Shown: piece by piece, positions 5,839 to 6,367 of the stretch
Numbering within the stretch: position 1 is the stretch's first letter
Layout: each line of letters opens with the position of its first letter
Origin: an uncultured Phycisphaerales bacterium
GTDB lineage: Bacteria; Planctomycetota; Phycisphaerae; Phycisphaerales; SM1A02
Length of the DNA stretch: 6,367 nt
NCBI GenBank assembly: GCA_946886375.1
Contig: CAMPIL010000221.1
Location: 1-6,367, forward strand
Reading direction: 5' to 3'
Notes under the pieces: model-generated
The model's input: only the letters and a program-made list of their open reading frames with translations
What the model was told of the DNA's origin: nothing
The model's database searches: none
Program-made: the position numbers and the translations under genes

Positions 5839-5911
5839 TGCGGAGTTTTTCAGTAATGAAATCGGCCAAACGCCGTTGTTCTGGATGAGCCGCTGTCTGG
5901 AGACGTTGCCA
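5839..5911. other. Short spacer between the cytochrome gene and the next secreted-protein gene
   Basis: The spacer is 73 nt. CGGC (5863-5866) and GCCG (5872-5875) form a 4-bp stem followed by TTGTT, too weak to count as a terminator. No promoter is obvious. The next gene may be read through from the operon or have its own start signal here. Confidence 0.35.
5899..5902 (+). promoter_or_regulatory. Ribosome binding site choosing the start at 5912
   Basis: GGAG lies 9 nt before the ATG at 5912. An in-frame ATG at 5885 has no purine-rich site and would add MSRCLETLP in front of the signal peptide. The site therefore supports 5912. Confidence 0.5.
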
Positions 5912-6367
5912 ATGCGTCGATTTACCCTGCCGCTGATCGTTGTGTGCATCGCATCTGCCGCCCCGCAAGCCTTGGCGAAGAATCCGATCCCGCATCCCCA
6001 GCCGGCCAGCGCGAATGTCTTTCGCGATGTGGCTGAGTTCAACATCGCGGCGGGGTTGCCGCCGGTGTCGGTGACGTTTGACAACCTTGCGGCGGGCGAT
6101 GACATCGCGAGCGAGAATCTCTGCGGCGTAACTTTCCAACCGGTGAACGCCCCGCTGATTGTTGTGCGCGCCGCGGACACCTACACGCCTGAGGGCTTTC
6201 GCGATCTGCCTGATCCAAAGCCATACGCGCTTGTCGCATCCAGCGGCGACCAACTGCTTTCGCCGGGCGGTGCGAAACTCGGCCCCGGACCAGACCCGGC
6301 GATCGAGGACGATGACATCGTCCTGACGTTTGAAGCGCCTGTCGCAGCGGTCGGTTTCGATCACATC
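5912..6367 (+). CDS. Secreted protein of unknown function (3' end outside window)
   Basis: 152 codons are visible and still open at the window edge. The first 22 residues are a clear signal peptide: MRR, hydrophobic core FTLPLIVVCIASAAP, and an ALA cleavage site before Lys23. The mature part begins KNPIPHPQPASANVFRDVAEFN and continues with VSVTFDNLAAGDDIA, LCGVTFQPVNAPLIVV, ALVASSGDQLLSPGG, then an acidic EDDDI and VLTFEAPVAAVGFDHI. The pattern 'F..xGDxI....GVTF ... L.F..PVxAVGFD' resembles beta-sandwich ectodomains of PEP-CTERM or dockerin-tailed exported proteins in planctomycetes and cyanobacteria, which have no known activity. A C-terminal sorting tail would be expected beyond the window but cannot be seen. 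Codon use matches its neighbours. It could be a third member of the upstream operon. Confidence 0.8.
   Translation, partial: MRRFTLPLIVVCIASAAPQALAKNPIPHPQPASANVFRDVAEFNIAAGLPPVSVTFDNLAAGDDIASENLCGVTFQPVNAPLIVVRAADTYTPEGFRDLPDPKPYALVASSGDQLLSPGGAKLGPGPDPAIEDDDIVLTFEAPVAAVGFDHI

Noticed and set aside
5497..6364. Two overlapping minus-strand frames (5497-6180 and 5720-6364) at the right end
   Set aside because: Both are antisense to the heme domain and to the secreted-protein gene with its signal peptide. Neither shows a domain.

Overview
The window looks like chromosomal DNA of a planctomycete, most probably of the class Phycisphaerae. Three things suggest this: high G+C with GC-rich third codon positions, a secreted protein ending in a duplicated dockerin-like 'GDVN...DLL..I..WG' tail that stops at ...ANWG, and a membrane protein ending in a planctomycete-type cytochrome c domain (CIECH). 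The assignment rests on remembered family traits, not on a search.

Layout. Positions 2-79 hold the last 25 codons of a plus-strand gene. After a short intergenic stretch with a possible promoter comes a plus-strand gene (358-1866) for an exported beta-propeller-like protein with the dockerin-like tail. It converges on lexA (2099-2713, minus strand), the SOS repressor, with all its autocleavage residues intact. Upstream of lexA on the same strand is an unrecognised open frame (2511-3356). It has a good ribosome binding site and runs out of frame into lexA; the two may be co-transcribed. A divergent control region (about 3357-3757) follows. It holds a possible promoter and GTTTGGAA-type sites facing the lexA side, and a small GATG-rich intergenic repeat on the other side.

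The second half reads on the plus strand. A class V PLP-dependent enzyme of the isopenicillin-N-epimerase-like group (3758-4978) overlaps by ATGA the start of a membrane protein (4975-5838) that joins a four-helix DUF2231-like domain to a c-type cytochrome domain. These two are almost certainly translationally coupled. After 73 nt a secreted protein of unknown function begins (5912) and runs off the window.

The window shows no CRISPR array, tRNA, rRNA, transposase or phage gene. Nothing in it is clearly a new defence or mobile system. The points most worth a second look are the unknown frame joined to lexA with its candidate operators, the PLP enzyme/cytochrome gene pair, and the GATG repeat.
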